Shown: positions 18,511-27,759, counted from the stretch's first letter. The stretch is DNA of 32,585 nt from Desulfobacteraceae bacterium Eth-SRB2 (GCA_004193595.1 RPGQ01000028.1:1-32585); one strand, 5' to 3'. Program-made: numbers and translations. The notes: generated by a model from the sequence alone, not told the origin.

Positions 18511-19188
18511 TTGATTTTGTCCTTAATATAGGATTAATTTTTTCCTATAAAGGTAATAATAATGCAGAAATATGGTACTGCGCATATGCCAGTGGTTTAT
18601 GCGGATAAGAGTTATATGCCCTTTAACGGCCTATATTTTATCATTGCTTGATATTCTTTAAAAATTAAATAAGAAATGAACTTTTTCTATGTATATTGAA
18701 TCCATGCCTATTGTCAATAGATTGTGGAATTTTTAACGAAAATGCTAAAATTGGCATAGCAAAGACCAAAGAATTAAAGAGGCTAAGTTAATTTAATACA
18801 TTAAAGCGATCTCGATTTAAAAAAGTGCCTTTAAGTGATTTTTGCCTATGCCGGCGAGATCGAGGGCTTTACAATCAACTTAAGGGGTTTCGATTTAATC
18901 CGGTCCGCTCAGATCGTCCAGGATCGACGATTTAAACCAAGGGCGAAGAGAGATGTGTCATTTTTTTTGTTCAGCAAAATTTTATCAAATTAAATTAGAG
19001 CCTCAATAAGCGGTACCAAAAGATCAAAAAACTCGGTTTCCTTTTCCTGGAGACCGGCTTTTTTATTGGCATGAAGCTTTCTTTTTACCCTGATATTTAT
19101 CGTGAATGTGGGGTACAGTGTGGGGTGCGATGATATTAAGGAAATGTGCCAGACCTGTGAATTTTGTCCTGGGCCCTTGTTATTAATT
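18511..19188. other. Intergenic stretch up to the degenerate tRNA, with an open gene tail
   Basis: No complete gene. On the minus strand a frame without a start codon runs from the tRNA end to TAA at 18990-18992. Its last ~45 codons look coding (FTINIRVKRKLHANKKAG, LQEKETEFFDLLVPLIEALI). It may be the tail of an integrase or other island gene whose front has been deleted. Confidence 0.4.
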
Positions 19189-19271
<83 letters not shown>

Positions 19272-19329
19272 TCAATTAATTAAAAAACAATCTTTATAAA
19301 TATAAATTAAAAATATGTCAAGATGTTTT

Positions 19330-19650
19330 TTACCTTATTAACGAAGATATCAAAGACCTGATACGCGCAGACTCGGTTCCGGCAGGTTTTCTTTCATTTT
19401 GGTATCGCAAAAGCAGCCGCTTTGTCCGGCTTTTATGTCCCGATAAGATTTCAATGGATGATTTGGGAATCTTTAGCCATTTTGCAAGATATTTAATACA
19501 CATCTTGTTGGCGGCGCCATCCACAGGAGGAGAGGTAAGCTTGATTTTTAGGGCATGATTATGCAGTCCTGCTATCATGTTTTTTGAGGACCTGGGTTGA
19601 ACAAAAACCGTGAGCGTAACCCCGTCGGTATTTTCCTTTAGATACGGCAT
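19330..19650 (-). CDS. yggU: DUF167/YggU family protein
   Basis: 106 residues with the family core: VTLTVFVQPRSSKNMIAGLH, ALKIKLTSPPVDGAANKMCI then KYLAKWLKIPKSSIEILSGH, and SRTKRLLL. YggU-type proteins are small alpha/beta cytosolic proteins of unsettled function. It is usual length, with a short C-terminal tail (GTESARIRSLISSLIR). It lies 30 bases downstream of hldE on the same strand and probably shares its transcript. Family assignment is firm; the role is not known. Confidence 0.85.
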   Translation of the reverse strand: MPYLKENTDGVTLTVFVQPRSSKNMIAGLHNHALKIKLTSPPVDGAANKMCIKYLAKWLKIPKSSIEILSGHKSRTKRLLLRYQNERKPAGTESARIRSLISSLIR

Positions 19651-19680
19651 TCTGGTTTGTTACAGCAAATATAGACAATT

Positions 19681-21138
19681 TTAGGTGCTGCTTTTAATAT
19701 TATTAATAATTCGTGTGGATGAAATATTTTCTGAAACCGGAATCAAAACCACCTTTCCCCCGAACGCTTCAACCCGTTCGCGTCCGAAAACTTCTTGGGA
19801 GGTATAGTTGCTTCCCTTGGTAAGAACATCCGGCTGTATGATTTCGATGAGCTTTATCAACTCTCCGGAAGAAAAAACCATAACATAGTCAACAGAGTCA
19901 AGAGCGCATAAGATCCTAACCCGTTCTTTTACGCCGATAACAGGCCTTCCCGATCCTTTCAATTTTTTAACCGAATCATCATCGTCGATGCCGACAATCA
20001 GGATATCTCCCAGCTCCTTTGAAGCGGAAAAAAGCATGATATGGCCCGAATGTAATAGATCAAAGCAACCGTTTGTCATTACAATCCGCTTATCTTTTTT
20101 CTTAAGTTCTTGTATTAAGGCCGGAAGTTCGGACATCCTTTTATGTTTAGATGAAAAGGAGTCTTGATTCGGCGTTAATGCCGTGGCCAGTTCCTGTCTT
20201 GAAAGGGTGGCCGTGCCCACTTTTCCCACAACAATTCCGGCGGCGGTATTGGCAATAGACATAGCGTTTTTAAATGAAGCACCTGACGCTATTGCAAGTC
20301 CGAACACGGAAAGCACCGTATCGCCGGCGCCCGACACATCATAAACCTGTCGTGCTTTGGCCCTGACTTTGTAAGGCTCTCTGTTTTGATCAAAAAGAAC
20401 CATACCGTCCTTACCGCAGGTGATCAAAAGCTTATCCAGGCCAACGGTCTGAAGAATTTTTTGTCCGGATTGAAACAGTGTCGATTCATCGACGATATCA
20501 ACTCCGGAAGCCAGAGCAGCTTCTTTTTTGTTGGGCGTGAGCAAAGATACGCCTGAATATTTCGAAAAATCGAGTCCTTTGGGGTCTGCAATGGTGATTT
20601 TTTTGTGTTTTTGAGCGGCCGATATCAGCCTGGAGAGCAAGGTTTTGGTAATTAGTCCTTTTCCGTAGTCAGAAATCAATACCACATCAACATCGGCAAT
20701 TTTATCTTCTATGAATCTTGTAATCTTATCTATGGTTGAATCTGATATGGTTTTATCCGTTTCTCTGTCGATTCTGAGTACATGCTGATGGGATGCAATA
20801 ATCCTTGTTTTCTGTGTGGTGGGCATGCCCGGTTCCTGTACAATGCCGGCCGTATCCACCCCGAGGTCTTCGAATTTATCGAGCAGAATCTGTCCATTTC
20901 TGCCCGTGCCGATGACCCCGGCCGCTGTAACTTTTGCGCCCAGAGCAACGATGTTGTTGACGACATTGCCGGCACCGCCCATGGCGTAATCCTCGTTTTT
21001 GATCGATACCACCTGAACCGGCGCCTCCGGGGATATGCGATCCACTTCACCCCAGAGATATTCGTCGAGCATCAAATCACCCACAACAAGCAGATTGCAT
21101 GTGTCGAATTTTGAAATATCAATAGGCATGGCATTCAC
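19681..21138 (-). CDS. hldE: Bifunctional heptose-7-phosphate kinase / heptose-1-phosphate adenylyltransferase
   Basis: 485 residues, two fused domains making ADP-heptose for the LPS inner core. Residues ~13-325 are a ribokinase/PfkB-type kinase: GGAGNVVNN (54-62) and DVSGAGDT (267-274) with the catalytic Asp273, phosphorylating D-glycero-beta-D-manno-heptose 7-phosphate at C1. Residues ~350-485 are the nucleotidyltransferase: TNGCFDLLHSGH (355-366) with the HxGH motif, and ISSTRII (472-478). Full family length. The longest frame begins GTG (21136-21138) and an ATG sits three codons in (21127-21129); neither has a clear ribosome site. It lies between a MITE-like repeat and yggU. Presence implies heptose-containing lipopolysaccharide. 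Confidence 0.95.
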   Translation of the reverse strand: MNAMPIDISKFDTCNLLVVGDLMLDEYLWGEVDRISPEAPVQVVSIKNEDYAMGGAGNVVNNIVALGAKVTAAGVIGTGRNGQILLDKFEDLGVDTAGIVQEPGMPTTQKTRIIASHQHVLRIDRETDKTISDSTIDKITRFIEDKIADVDVVLISDYGKGLITKTLLSRLISAAQKHKKITIADPKGLDFSKYSGVSLLTPNKKEAALASGVDIVDESTLFQSGQKILQTVGLDKLLITCGKDGMVLFDQNREPYKVRAKARQVYDVSGAGDTVLSVFGLAIASGASFKNAMSIANTAAGIVVGKVGTATLSRQELATALTPNQDSFSSKHKRMSELPALIQELKKKDKRIVMTNGCFDLLHSGHIMLFSASKELGDILIVGIDDDDSVKKLKGSGRPVIGVKERVRILCALDSVDYVMVFSSGELIKLIEIIQPDVLTKGSNYTSQEVFGRERVEAFGGKVVLIPVSENISSTRIINNIKSST

Positions 21139-21154
21139 TGGAAAATCGTATTAA

Positions 21155-21335
21155 TTGACGGTTTCGTAAAGAGTTAGATTTTGATGGCAAAGTAAAAAGC
21201 TCCAAATTTCCCCGCCAAAGAAAGGCGGGATAAAAAGGCGTCGCAAATTCCGAGGAACGAGACGTATTTTTGTTACGTCGCAGTGACGAGGAATGCAGCG
21301 CAACGCAGAAGTTGGACTTTTTACGAAGCCATCAA
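21155..21335 (-). repeat. MITE-like dispersed repeat, copy A
   Basis: 181 bp, inverted relative to the other three copies. Read on the minus strand it starts TTGATGGCTTCGTAAAAAGT and contains GTCCAACTTCTGCGTTGCGC, CGACGCCTTTTTATCCCGCC and ACTTTGCCATCAAAATCT. It ends near CGTCAA. Its first TTGA supplies the stop codon of the thioesterase gene. Confidence 0.8.
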
Positions 21336-21745
21336 TTGGATTCGCGATACTTTTCAATAACTTGTATCAAAAATTTTGGCGGGCGCACGACCCGGCCGCT
21401 AGTGTCCACACACGCATGTTTTGTATATCCATTGGCAAGGAGCTTTGTACCCTCTTCGCTAAAAATTTGGTAATCGAACTTCATACCTCCCTTGACATTG
21501 GTGTCAAGTGAAGTTTCTATAAGTAAAATATCGTCGTACTGGGAAGGAGAGTTGAATTTACAGTGAACCTCGGATAAGGGGAGAAAAAATCCCCTGGATT
21601 CGATTGATTTATACGGCACCCCTAAATGTCTGAACATTTCGGAGCGAGCGATTTCAAACCAGCGAAAGTAGTTGGCATGATAAACAAATCCCATTTTGTC
21701 CGTATCGCCGTATATGACCCGGCATGTGGTTGTGTGGGTAATCAT
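21332..21745 (-). CDS. Hot-dog acyl-CoA thioesterase, YbgC/4HBT family
   Basis: 137 residues with the single hot-dog fold. The N-terminal motif YGDTDKMGFVYHANYFRWFE (12-31) carries the catalytic Asp16 and His23 of the YbgC/4-hydroxybenzoyl-CoA thioesterase family, which hydrolyses acyl-CoA thioesters in the cytosol. Length is normal for the family. It starts 33 bases after thrH on the same strand and is likely co-transcribed. The C-terminus (VIEKYRESN) ends where a MITE-like repeat begins, and that repeat provides the TGA stop, so a few native residues may have been lost. The substrate cannot be told from sequence. Confidence 0.9.
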   Translation of the reverse strand: MITHTTTCRVIYGDTDKMGFVYHANYFRWFEIARSEMFRHLGVPYKSIESRGFFLPLSEVHCKFNSPSQYDDILLIETSLDTNVKGGMKFDYQIFSEEGTKLLANGYTKHACVDTSGRVVRPPKFLIQVIEKYRESN

Positions 21746-21778
21746 AAAATATTTCGTAAGTTACTTAGCAAATTTTAC

Positions 21779-22405
21779 TTATGCAGGCTTTAAGTCAGAC
21801 TCGTCTGACAGTATTTGTTGAATGATATCTTTCAGATCATCATAGCTATATGTTACCGGAAATTCAGGGAATTCGTTTTTCACATTTTCAGGCGGATCGA
21901 AAAGAATGCCGTTATCGGCTTGTTTTAGCATGGTAACGTCGTTGTAGGAATCCCCCACAGCTATGGTGTTGTATTTCAGGTTTTTTAACGAAATGACCGC
22001 TTCCCGTTTGCTGTCTTTCTGGCGCAGTTTATACCCGGCAATCGTTCCGTCGGGATTTATGGATAACGTGTGACAGAACAGTGTAGGCCACCCGAGTTTT
22101 TTCATCAAAGGACGTGCAAACTGGTCAAATGTATCAGAAACAACGATGACCTGGATGCTTGACCTGAGCCAGTCAAGAAATTCCAATGCCCCGTCAAGAG
22201 GATCCATGGTGGCGATCACCGCTTTGATATCATTTATTTTAAGCCTGTTTTCATCAAGGATAGCGAGACGTCTTTTCATTAATACATCGTAATCGGATAT
22301 ATCACGTGTCGTGAGCCTGAGTTCTTTAATGCCTGTTTTTTCGGCCACATTTATCCATATTTCCGGTACAAAAATTCCTTCCAGGTCGGAGCAGACGATA
22401 TGCAT
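21779..22405 (-). CDS. thrH: Phosphoserine phosphatase / homoserine phosphotransferase
   Basis: 208 residues, HAD superfamily. Motif I is SDLEGIFVPE with nucleophile Asp7 and Glu9, the D-x-E-G variant characteristic of ThrH rather than the D-x-D of SerB. Motif II is VVSDTFDQF, motif III Lys lies in the KxRQKDSKR segment, and motif IV is VGDSYNDVTML. ThrH removes phosphate from phosphoserine and can pass it to homoserine, giving serine and phosphohomoserine for threonine synthesis. Its neighbour hom makes homoserine, which supports that second role here. TGAGGTG just before ATG 22403-22405 is the ribosome site. A MITE-like repeat separates it from hom upstream. Length is normal. Confidence 0.88.
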   Translation of the reverse strand: MHIVCSDLEGIFVPEIWINVAEKTGIKELRLTTRDISDYDVLMKRRLAILDENRLKINDIKAVIATMDPLDGALEFLDWLRSSIQVIVVSDTFDQFARPLMKKLGWPTLFCHTLSINPDGTIAGYKLRQKDSKREAVISLKNLKYNTIAVGDSYNDVTMLKQADNGILFDPPENVKNEFPEFPVTYSYDDLKDIIQQILSDESDLKPA

Positions 22406-22435
22406 AACACCTCACATTACATTTGGTATTTAATC

Positions 22436-22570
22436 TTGACGGCTTCGTAAAAAGTCCAACTTCTGCGTTGCGCTGCATCCTTCGTCACTTCAGCGTACTA
22501 TAAGTACGCCTCATTCCTCAGGATTTGCGCGCCTTGAATTTGGATCTTTTTACTTTGCCGTCGGATTTTG
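22436..22570 (+). repeat. MITE-like dispersed repeat, copy B (short form)
   Basis: About 135 bp between hom and thrH. TTGACGGCTTCGTAAAAAGT starts it, GCGTACTATAAGTACGCCTC is the central palindrome, and CTTTTTACTTTGCCGTCGGA ends it. It lacks the TTTTATCCCGCC...GGCGGG inner hairpin and the outer terminal arm found in the longer copies. Confidence 0.8.
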
Positions 22571-22586
22571 ATTTTTTAAAAGTTCA

Positions 22587-23903
22587 TTAATCTTCTTGGT
22601 TTTCATCCTCTATTCTTATGAGAACAGGTTTGGCACTGACCACGTCGAGATTCATAATTTCGGATAACGCCTGTTGTACATCAGCTTCTTTGGCAAGGTG
22701 GGTGAGCATGACAATGGGTACCGAGCCTTTGGTTTTTCGTCCTTTCTGGTGCACCGATTTTATGCTGATGTCATAATCACCAAGAATACCGGACACTTTT
22801 GACAGCACACCGGGTCGGTCCAGGGCGGCAAACCTGAAATAATAATACGTTCTGATTTCATCAACCCGCATGACGGGAATTTTCCGGATATTATTCATCT
22901 GATATGAGAGTAAAGGAACCCGGCCTTTTGACCCGGTTAAAAGGTTGCGGGCCAGATCGACCGTGTCGCCGACCACGGCGCTGGCCGTGGGCATCATCCC
23001 GGCTCCGTATCCGTAAAGCATCATATCACCGATGGCATCACCGGAGATTGTGACGGCATTAAGGGTGCCACCGACACTGGAAAGCGGATTGTCAAAAGGA
23101 ATCATGGTGGGATGCACTCTTGCCTCTATGGTATTACCCAGGTTTTTGCTGATGGCCAGAAGTTTAATCCTGTACCCAAACTGTCCGGCGAAATCGATAT
23201 CCATGGGGTCTATATTAGAGATGCCTTCAATGTATATATCTTTAAAATTAATCTCCATGCCGTAGGCAAGAGAGGTGAGAATGGCAAGTTTGTGGGCGGT
23301 GTCGATGCCTTCGATATCCAGGCTCGGGTCGGCCTCGGCATACCCGTTTTTTTGTGCTTGGGCCAGCACGGTTTCAAAACTGCTGCCATCATCCGTGTTC
23401 TTTGAGAGGATGTAATTACAGGTACCGTTAAGGATGCCGGCCATGGATTTTATGTGATTGCCCACCAGAGATTCCCGCAGCGATTTGATGATCGGCATGC
23501 AGCCGCCCACGCCGGCTTCAAAGGCAAGATCGACCCCTTTTTCCGTTGCGGCCTTGAATAAGGCATTACCATGGACGGCGAGAAGTGCCTTGTTTGCGGT
23601 AACCACCTGCTTACCCTTATCAATGGCTCTTAAAACAAGATCTTTGGCAATCCCTTCTCCACCGATCAGCTCGATAATGATATCAATGTCAGGGTCATCC
23701 ACGACTTTATACGCATTGCTGATAAAGACTCCGTTTTCAAGTCGTATGCCACGGTCCGTTTTCAGGTCGATATCGGCAACATATTTCAGGTTCAGATCGG
23801 CTCCCACCCGGGAGCGGATAAGGTCCCTGTTTTGAATAAGAATCTTTGCAACACCTGTGCCGATGGTGCCGCAACCGAGCAAACCAATATTTATTTTTTT
23901 CAT
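22587..23903 (-). CDS. hom: Homoserine dehydrogenase
   Basis: 438 residues. It reduces aspartate semialdehyde to homoserine, the branch point to threonine and methionine. Residues 6-20 carry the Rossmann loop GLLGCGTIGTGVAKI. The catalytic region includes NKALLAVHG (~104-112), GGCMPIIKSLRE (~133-144), LNGTCNYILS and YAEADPSLDIEGIDTAHKLA. The C-terminal ~85 residues are an ACT domain (YYFRFAALDRPGVLSKVSGI and on), which usually gives threonine feedback control. The monofunctional ~430-residue length matches the type. CAGGAGC precedes ATG 23901-23903. It starts 22 bases after alaC ends, so the two are co-transcribed. Confidence 0.96.
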   Translation of the reverse strand: MKKINIGLLGCGTIGTGVAKILIQNRDLIRSRVGADLNLKYVADIDLKTDRGIRLENGVFISNAYKVVDDPDIDIIIELIGGEGIAKDLVLRAIDKGKQVVTANKALLAVHGNALFKAATEKGVDLAFEAGVGGCMPIIKSLRESLVGNHIKSMAGILNGTCNYILSKNTDDGSSFETVLAQAQKNGYAEADPSLDIEGIDTAHKLAILTSLAYGMEINFKDIYIEGISNIDPMDIDFAGQFGYRIKLLAISKNLGNTIEARVHPTMIPFDNPLSSVGGTLNAVTISGDAIGDMMLYGYGAGMMPTASAVVGDTVDLARNLLTGSKGRVPLLSYQMNNIRKIPVMRVDEIRTYYYFRFAALDRPGVLSKVSGILGDYDISIKSVHQKGRKTKGSVPIVMLTHLAKEADVQQALSEIMNLDVVSAKPVLIRIEDENQED

Positions 23904-23925
23904 GCCATTTGCTCCTGAACAGGAA

Positions 23926-25092
23926 TTACATTATCTTTCGTAATCCTCTTATGGCCTGGTTTATGCGCATCTTGTTTTCTATCAGAGCAAAACGCACATA
24001 TTCATCACCGTACTCGCCAAATCCAAGACCCGGTGAAACCGCAACCTGGGCCTCATTAATCAGCATTTTGGAAAATTCCACGGATCCCATTTTAATAAAT
24101 TTGTCAGGAATTTTGGTCCAAACAAACATGGTTGCTTTGGGGCTTTCCGTGTCCCAGCCCACCCGGTTGAGGCCTGATATCAAAGCATCCCTTCGTGTTT
24201 TATAGATATCACATATTTCCTTGACACATTCCTGGGGGCCGTTTAAGGCGATGATGGATGCAATCTGAATCGGCTGAAAAATACCATAATCCAGGTAACT
24301 TTTTATCCGGCGAAGGGCGCCCACAACTTCGGGGTTCCCCACACAAAAACCCACCCGCCAGCCGGGCATGCAGTAACTTTTTGAAAGTGAAAAGAATTCA
24401 ACACCAATATCTTTGGCGCCTTTGACCTGGAGAAAACTGGGGGGTTTATAGTCATCGAATGCCAGATCTGCATAAGCGAAATCGTGGACGATCAAGATGT
24501 CGTGTTCTTTTGCATAATCCACGATATTTTCAAAAAATTTTAGATCAACGACTTCCGTAGTGGGATTATGGGGATAGCTGATAATTAAAACCTTGGGCCT
24601 GGGCCAGGTCTGCCGGGTGGCGCTCATCAGATTATCGAAAAAATCGTTGCCCGGACCCACGGGGATTCCCCTGACATCACCCCCGGAAATAATTGCCGAG
24701 TAAGGATGGATCGGGTAAGTCGGGTTGGGTGTAAAAACCACGTCTCCGGGCCGGATGGTGACAAGGATAAGATGTGATATTCCTTCTTTGGCGCCAATGG
24801 TGACGATGGCCTCGGTATCGGGATCGATATCCACATCATATCTTCGTTTGTACCAGTCGGAAATGGCCATTCTTAACTTGGTGATACCCATGGATGCCGA
24901 ATAACGGTGATTTTGCGGTTTCTGGGCGGCTTCTGTGAGCTTGTCCACAATGTGTTGTGGCGTGCCCATGTCGGGATTTCCCATTCCCAGGTCGATAATA
25001 TCCTCTCCGGCATGCCGGGCATCCATTTTGATTTTGTTAACGGTTGCGAATACATATGGTGGGAGACGATCGAGTCTGGCGAAAGTTTTCAT
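23926..25092 (-). CDS. alaC: Alanine/pyruvate-type PLP aminotransferase (AlaC-like)
   Basis: 388 residues, class I/II fold-type I aminotransferase. It closely resembles AlaC along its length: [20 protein letters not shown] at the N-terminus, [15 protein letters not shown] (31-45), [11 protein letters not shown] (98-108), [24 protein letters not shown], the PLP-binding Lys238 in [15 protein letters not shown], and [12 protein letters not shown] near the end. AlaC transfers amino groups between alanine and 2-oxoglutarate/pyruvate. Many close relatives in this phylum are annotated LL-diaminopimelate aminotransferase, but the signature here is AlaC. AGAGGTT precedes ATG 25090-25092. It is the first gene of the minus-strand run alaC-hom. 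Confidence 0.9.
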   Translation of the reverse strand: MKTFARLDRLPPYVFATVNKIKMDARHAGEDIIDLGMGNPDMGTPQHIVDKLTEAAQKPQNHRYSASMGITKLRMAISDWYKRRYDVDIDPDTEAIVTIGAKEGISHLILVTIRPGDVVFTPNPTYPIHPYSAIISGGDVRGIPVGPGNDFFDNLMSATRQTWPRPKVLIISYPHNPTTEVVDLKFFENIVDYAKEHDILIVHDFAYADLAFDDYKPPSFLQVKGAKDIGVEFFSLSKSYCMPGWRVGFCVGNPEVVGALRRIKSYLDYGIFQPIQIASIIALNGPQECVKEICDIYKTRRDALISGLNRVGWDTESPKATMFVWTKIPDKFIKMGSVEFSKMLINEAQVAVSPGLGFGEYGDEYVRFALIENKMRINQAIRGLRKIM

Positions 25093-25541
25093 AAAATTAA
25101 CCTCTTTACCTAAAAAAGTCAGGTGTTAAATGACACCCTGGTCAGCCAAAATACACTAACAAGTCTCAACAGGGCGGACTTTAGGCACTTCAAACTTTTA
25201 GTTCACTATAGACACTTTTCCAACTTGTCGGTTTTAGGATATCATAGTTCAAATTATTTTCTATTTACAATACAAAGTTTTTTATGTCAAAAATTTTGTT
25301 TTGACTTTTTAACTAAATCGGGTTATTTTTTTGATCAAAAATTTGAGATGCGCACCAAGGATCTTCATAAAATAACCACAAAATTTCATACAAAAATAAT
25401 TTTCGGACTTTGGTGATAAATTTATAAAACAGATAAAATTCCTTTACGGTAACATTGAAATCCTATGACTTAGGGTCGGGATTCTTTATTAACGTTAGGA
25501 GTTTTAGTATTTTTTTCAGTTGATTGGGATAGGGGATTTAT
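25093..25541. other. Divergent intergenic region between alaC and purM
   Basis: About 450 bp, AT-rich and gene-free, so it should hold promoters for both directions. A purM-directed candidate is given separately. A 97-codon plus frame (25123-25416) has no ribosome site and a phenylalanine-heavy composition and is not called. Confidence 0.6.
25301..25329 (+). promoter_or_regulatory. Candidate sigma-70 promoter for purM
   Basis: TTGACT at 25301-25306, 17-base spacer, TATTTT at 25324-25329. It would leave a ~205-base leader before purM. This is based on match to consensus only. Confidence 0.3.
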
Positions 25542-26585
25542 ATGACGAAATCACTAACATATGCTGATGCGGGTGTAGATATTGATAAAGCCGAAAACCT
25601 CGTTGGCAAGATAAAAAAAATAGCGCATCAGACCCCCAGATCGGGTGTTATTGGTGAGATCGGCGGCTTTGGCGGACTGTTTTCCCTCAACATCACCGAC
25701 ATGGAAAGTCCGGTTCTTGTAAGTTCGACCGATGGCGTGGGGACCAAGCTCAAAATCGCCTCTATGATGTCAAAACATGATACCATCGGTATAGACCTGG
25801 TTGCCATGTGTGTGAATGATATCGTGGTGCAGGGTGCAAAACCGCTTTTCTTTCTGGATTATCTTTCAATGGGAAGGCTGGAAGAAAAAATTGCCATTGA
25901 TGTAATCACCGGGATCGGAGAGGGCTGCGAACAGGCCGGGTGTGCGCTTATCGGTGGTGAAACTGCCGAAATGCCGGGCTTTTATAAAGACAATGAATAT
26001 GATTTGGCCGGATTTGGCGTGGGTGTTGTTGAAAACAGCAAAATTATAGACGGTTCGGGAATCCACGTTGGGGATCAGCTTATCGGAATCTCATCGAGCG
26101 GTCTTCACAGCAATGGATATTCGCTGGTACGCAAAATCTGTTTTGATATTTTAAAACTGAAAATTGACACTCATATACCCGATCTTGGCAAGACCATCGG
26201 CGAAGAACTTCTGACCCCCACAAAGATATATTCACAAACCCTTCTCAGCATTATAAAGAATCTGCCGGTTTTTGGACTTGCCCATATCACCGGTGGTGGA
26301 ATCACGGAAAACATTGTTCGGGTTATCCCGGAACGGTGTAACGTTGTTATGCGAAAGAACAGTTGGGATGTGCCGCCCGTGTTTACGTATCTTAAGGAGG
26401 CCGGCAACATATCAGAACGTGAAATGATGCGTACTTTTAATAACGGTATCGGTTTTATTGCCGTTGTTCATGAAAAGGATGCCCAGGAAATCCTTGATTG
26501 TCTCATTGCCATGAAAGAAAATGTTTTTGTCATCGGCGAGGTGGTTGAGCGTAAAGAAGCGGATGAGAGGGTTCAGTGGGAATGA
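25542..26585 (+). CDS. purM: Phosphoribosylformylglycinamidine cyclo-ligase (AIR synthetase)
   Basis: 347 residues, usual length. It catalyses the ATP-dependent ring closure of FGAM to AIR, step five of purine synthesis, in the cytosol. Markers are YADAGVDIDKAENLVGKIK at the N-terminus, VSSTDGVGTKLKIA (60-73), GIDLVAMCVNDIVVQGAKPL then FFLDYLS, GGETAEMPGFY, GISSSGLHSNGYSLVRK, and HITGGGITENI. ATAGGGGAT lies before ATG 25542. Its stop TGA (26583-26585) shares a base with the ATG of a 40-codon frame, suggesting translational coupling. First gene of a short plus-strand unit with tsaD. Confidence 0.96.
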   Translation: MTKSLTYADAGVDIDKAENLVGKIKKIAHQTPRSGVIGEIGGFGGLFSLNITDMESPVLVSSTDGVGTKLKIASMMSKHDTIGIDLVAMCVNDIVVQGAKPLFFLDYLSMGRLEEKIAIDVITGIGEGCEQAGCALIGGETAEMPGFYKDNEYDLAGFGVGVVENSKIIDGSGIHVGDQLIGISSSGLHSNGYSLVRKICFDILKLKIDTHIPDLGKTIGEELLTPTKIYSQTLLSIIKNLPVFGLAHITGGGITENIVRVIPERCNVVMRKNSWDVPPVFTYLKEAGNISEREMMRTFNNGIGFIAVVHEKDAQEILDCLIAMKENVFVIGEVVERKEADERVQWE

Positions 26586-26707
26586 TGGGCATGAAAAACG
26601 CAAATTATGAAAAAAAACAACGCCTGCAAAAGATCAAAAGCCCTTTTATAAAGCTGATGAGCTGGATAGGAAACGCTCAAAAAGGAAAAGTCGTCTGTAA
26701 AAGCTGA
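26585..26707 (+). CDS. Possible 40-residue basic protein coupled to purM
   Basis: ATG 26585 overlaps the purM stop (TGATG), a usual arrangement for coupled translation; a second ATG lies two codons later. The product is 40 residues, strongly basic, with a helical middle: NYEKKQRLQKIKSPFIKLMS, then WIGNAQKGKVVCKS with one Cys near the end. It ends 50 bases before tsaD. No domain is recognisable, and its size makes chance possible. Conservation of the frame between purM and tsaD in relatives would decide it. Confidence 0.4.
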   Translation: MGMKNANYEKKQRLQKIKSPFIKLMSWIGNAQKGKVVCKS

Positions 26708-26757
26708 GGGGTGAATAAAACCGGTCCCGGGAGAGGACCCGGAAAAATAAAGCGCCA

Positions 26758-27759
26758 ATGATTATACTCGGCATTGAAACATCCTGTGATGAAACCGCTG
26801 CGGCGGTGGTTGTAGACGGCATCCAAATACTATCTTCCGTTGTATCTTCCCAGATCGAGGTTCATCATCCTTATGGCGGAGTTGTGCCTGAACTTGCTTC
26901 AAGAAAACATATGGAAGCGATTGTTCCGGTGGTTACTGAAGCGCTGGCAGTTTCCGGCATGGATTCAAAACAGCTTGACGCAATAGCGGTTACCCAAGGG
27001 CCGGGACTGGTGGGTGCATTGCTGGTGGGTTTCTGTTTTGCCAAATCTTTTGCTTTTGCCCTGGATATCCCGTGGATCGGGGTCAATCATCTTGAGGGTC
27101 ACATAAATTCCTTGTTTCTGGAAGAAAATCCGCCCCCTTTTCCGTTTGTGGCGCTTCTTGCATCCGGAGGGCATACCAGCATATACCATGTCACCTCCCA
27201 CACCACATTCGAGTTGGTTGGACAAACACGGGATGATGCTGCCGGAGAAGCCTTTGACAAGGTTGCCAAGATGCTCGGTCTGGGCTATCCGGGCGGTGAG
27301 GTTATCGACCGGCTTGCAACTCAAGGAGATTCCGAGAATATTGTTTTTCCAAGGCCGTTTCTGGATAAGTCCACCTTTGACTTTAGTTTCAGCGGTCTGA
27401 AAACGGCGGTGCGGCGGTATATTCAGAAAAACATGGATACCTATCAGCAACAGATCCCGGATATTGCTGCCGGGTTTCAAGAAGCGGTGGTAGATGTTTT
27501 GTCATTTAAAGTGGTTCATGCTGCAATGGTGAAGGGATGCGAACATATCGCTTTAGTGGGTGGCGTAGCCGCCAATAACCGGTTACGGGAAAGGGTCAGA
27601 CAGGACGCCGATCTAAAGGGGTTGACGGTTCACATCCCCTGTATCGATCTTTGCGGTGATAATGCCGCAATGATCGCCGCCATCGGCTACCACTATTTAA
27701 TTGCCGGAACCGTATCGGGTTTCTGCGATGATGTATATTCCAGGGCAAGGGTGAGATAA
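26758..27759 (+). CDS. tsaD: tRNA threonylcarbamoyladenosine (t6A37) transferase subunit
   Basis: 333 residues, ASKHA fold. With TsaB and TsaE it transfers threonylcarbamoyl from TC-AMP onto A37 of ANN-decoding tRNAs. Markers are GIETSCDETAAAVV (5-18), SSQIEVHHPYGGVVPELASR (30-49), TQGPGLVGALLVG (79-91), the metal-binding NHLEGH (110-115, His111 and His115), ALLASGGHTS, FDKVAKMLGLGYPGG, FSFSGLKTAVRR, GGVAANNRLRE and the C-terminal CGDNAAMIA. Normal length. Start ATG 26758 has only a distant purine-rich site (GAGAGGA, about 26731-26737). Essential in most bacteria. Confidence 0.96.
   Translation: MIILGIETSCDETAAAVVVDGIQILSSVVSSQIEVHHPYGGVVPELASRKHMEAIVPVVTEALAVSGMDSKQLDAIAVTQGPGLVGALLVGFCFAKSFAFALDIPWIGVNHLEGHINSLFLEENPPPFPFVALLASGGHTSIYHVTSHTTFELVGQTRDDAAGEAFDKVAKMLGLGYPGGEVIDRLATQGDSENIVFPRPFLDKSTFDFSFSGLKTAVRRYIQKNMDTYQQQIPDIAAGFQEAVVDVLSFKVVHAAMVKGCEHIALVGGVAANNRLRERVRQDADLKGLTVHIPCIDLCGDNAAMIAAIGYHYLIAGTVSGFCDDVYSRARVR

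Noticed and set aside
1..19188. CRISPR array or restriction-modification system in the accessory part
   Set aside because: No regularly spaced direct repeats and no cas or restriction genes were seen; the methyltransferase has no endonuclease neighbour.
25123..25416. 97-codon frame between alaC and purM
   Set aside because: No ribosome site, phenylalanine-heavy AT-rich chance frame in a promoter region.
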